This document shows positions 6,072-6,294 of a DNA stretch of 6,294 nucleotides, piece after piece. Source of the DNA: Anaerolineae bacterium (lineage in GTDB: Bacteria > Chloroflexota > Anaerolineae > JAAYZQ01); the NCBI GenBank assembly GCA_016926595.1, contig JAFGOG010000568.1, positions 1 through 6,294 of the forward strand, in the 5' to 3' direction. Numbering within the stretch: the stretch's first letter is position 1; each line of letters begins with the position of its first letter. The translations under genes were made by a program, and so were the position numbers. The notes beneath the pieces were generated by a model. The model did no database searches. It was not told the DNA's origin and saw only the letters and a list, made by a program, of their open reading frames with translations.

Positions 6072-6294
6072 TCAGCGGCGGCGAGCTCGCCCCATAGGCT
6101 GCCCATCGAAGACGAACGGCGGCCAACAAGCGGTGGCCGGAGGCGCCATCAACGGATAATGGTCGATGCCATTCGGTGGGATGATGTAGGGAGTATCTCC
6201 AATGCCGTCGCCGTCCGCGTCCTCCCCGGTGTAATCGCTCCAGTAGTTACCTCTCTGTCCGTCATCCCAGAGGTTGGCACCAGAGTCCCAGGCC
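6072..6294 (-). CDS. NosD-like secreted beta-helix protein, C-terminal fragment (partial)
   Basis: The last 73 codons of a gene that begins right of the window, ending in TGA at 6072-6074. The fragment contains N-x-WDDG, GNYWSDYTG, an acidic DADGDGIGD loop, TPYIIP and DHYPLM. This is the characteristic C-terminal block of NosD-type and related right-handed beta-helix proteins, which are usually exported. The DxDGDGxGD loop is a likely calcium-binding site. After DHYPLM there is an unusual tail with CWPPFVFDGQPM and a basic end GRARRR. The stop is 28 bases before the start of the 1692-residue beta-helix gene on the same strand, so both are probably in one operon. True NosD works in nitrous oxide reductase copper maturation, but the C-terminal block alone does not imply that role, and no nos gene is visible here. 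Confidence 0.8.
   Translation of the reverse strand, partial: AWDSGANLWDDGQRGNYWSDYTGEDADGDGIGDTPYIIPPNGIDHYPLMAPPATACWPPFVFDGQPMGRARRR

Noticed and set aside
965..6106. Longer form of the large gene starting at the ATG of 6104-6106
   Set aside because: The extra 21 residues would overlap the upstream coding end, put hydrophilic sequence before the signal peptide, and ignore the AGGAGGG site that fits the ATG at 6041-6043.

Overview
The window is GC-rich and bacterial. The best guess for the host is a member of the Chloroflexota (Anaerolineae-like). This rests mainly on the large secreted protein, which ends in a short IFLPLVLK-type tail of the kind I recall from many Chloroflexota exoproteins, and on its mix of LVIVD, CSLREA-like and NLIGTD beta-helix repeats. 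That assignment is an inference, not proven by the sequence.

Layout from left to right. (1) The last 40 codons of a plus-strand gene that looks like a single-stranded DNA-binding protein (stop 122-124), followed by a strong plus-strand hairpin terminator (197-228). (2) A convergent minus-strand gene for an 81-residue protein (325-570) resembling the small antitoxin-like proteins often found next to RelE/ParE-type toxins; no toxin gene follows it here. It has a near-consensus sigma70 promoter (661-689) and an 84-base leader. (3) A non-coding stretch (571-964) that holds this promoter, a 10-base palindrome beside its -35 box, and a cluster of inverted repeats (787-937) downstream of the next gene. 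(4) A 1692-residue minus-strand gene (965-6043) filling over 80% of the window. It encodes a predicted secreted mosaic: signal peptide, 14 LVIVD-type propeller-blade repeats, then two tandem copies of a module made of a CSLREA-like domain, a right-handed parallel beta-helix with NLIGTD motifs, and an Ig-like domain. (5) The C-terminal 73 residues of a second minus-strand secreted beta-helix (NosD-like) gene, whose stop lies 28 bases upstream of the big gene's start.

The two beta-helix genes are probably co-transcribed and encode extracellular repeat proteins; nothing in the window identifies a ligand or substrate. The antitoxin-like gene and the ssb-like gene appear unrelated to them. I see no CRISPR array, tRNA, rRNA, transposase or phage gene. 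The most notable items are the architecture of the giant protein, the apparently orphan antitoxin-like gene with its well-formed promoter, and the unexplained nested inverted repeats at 787-860.
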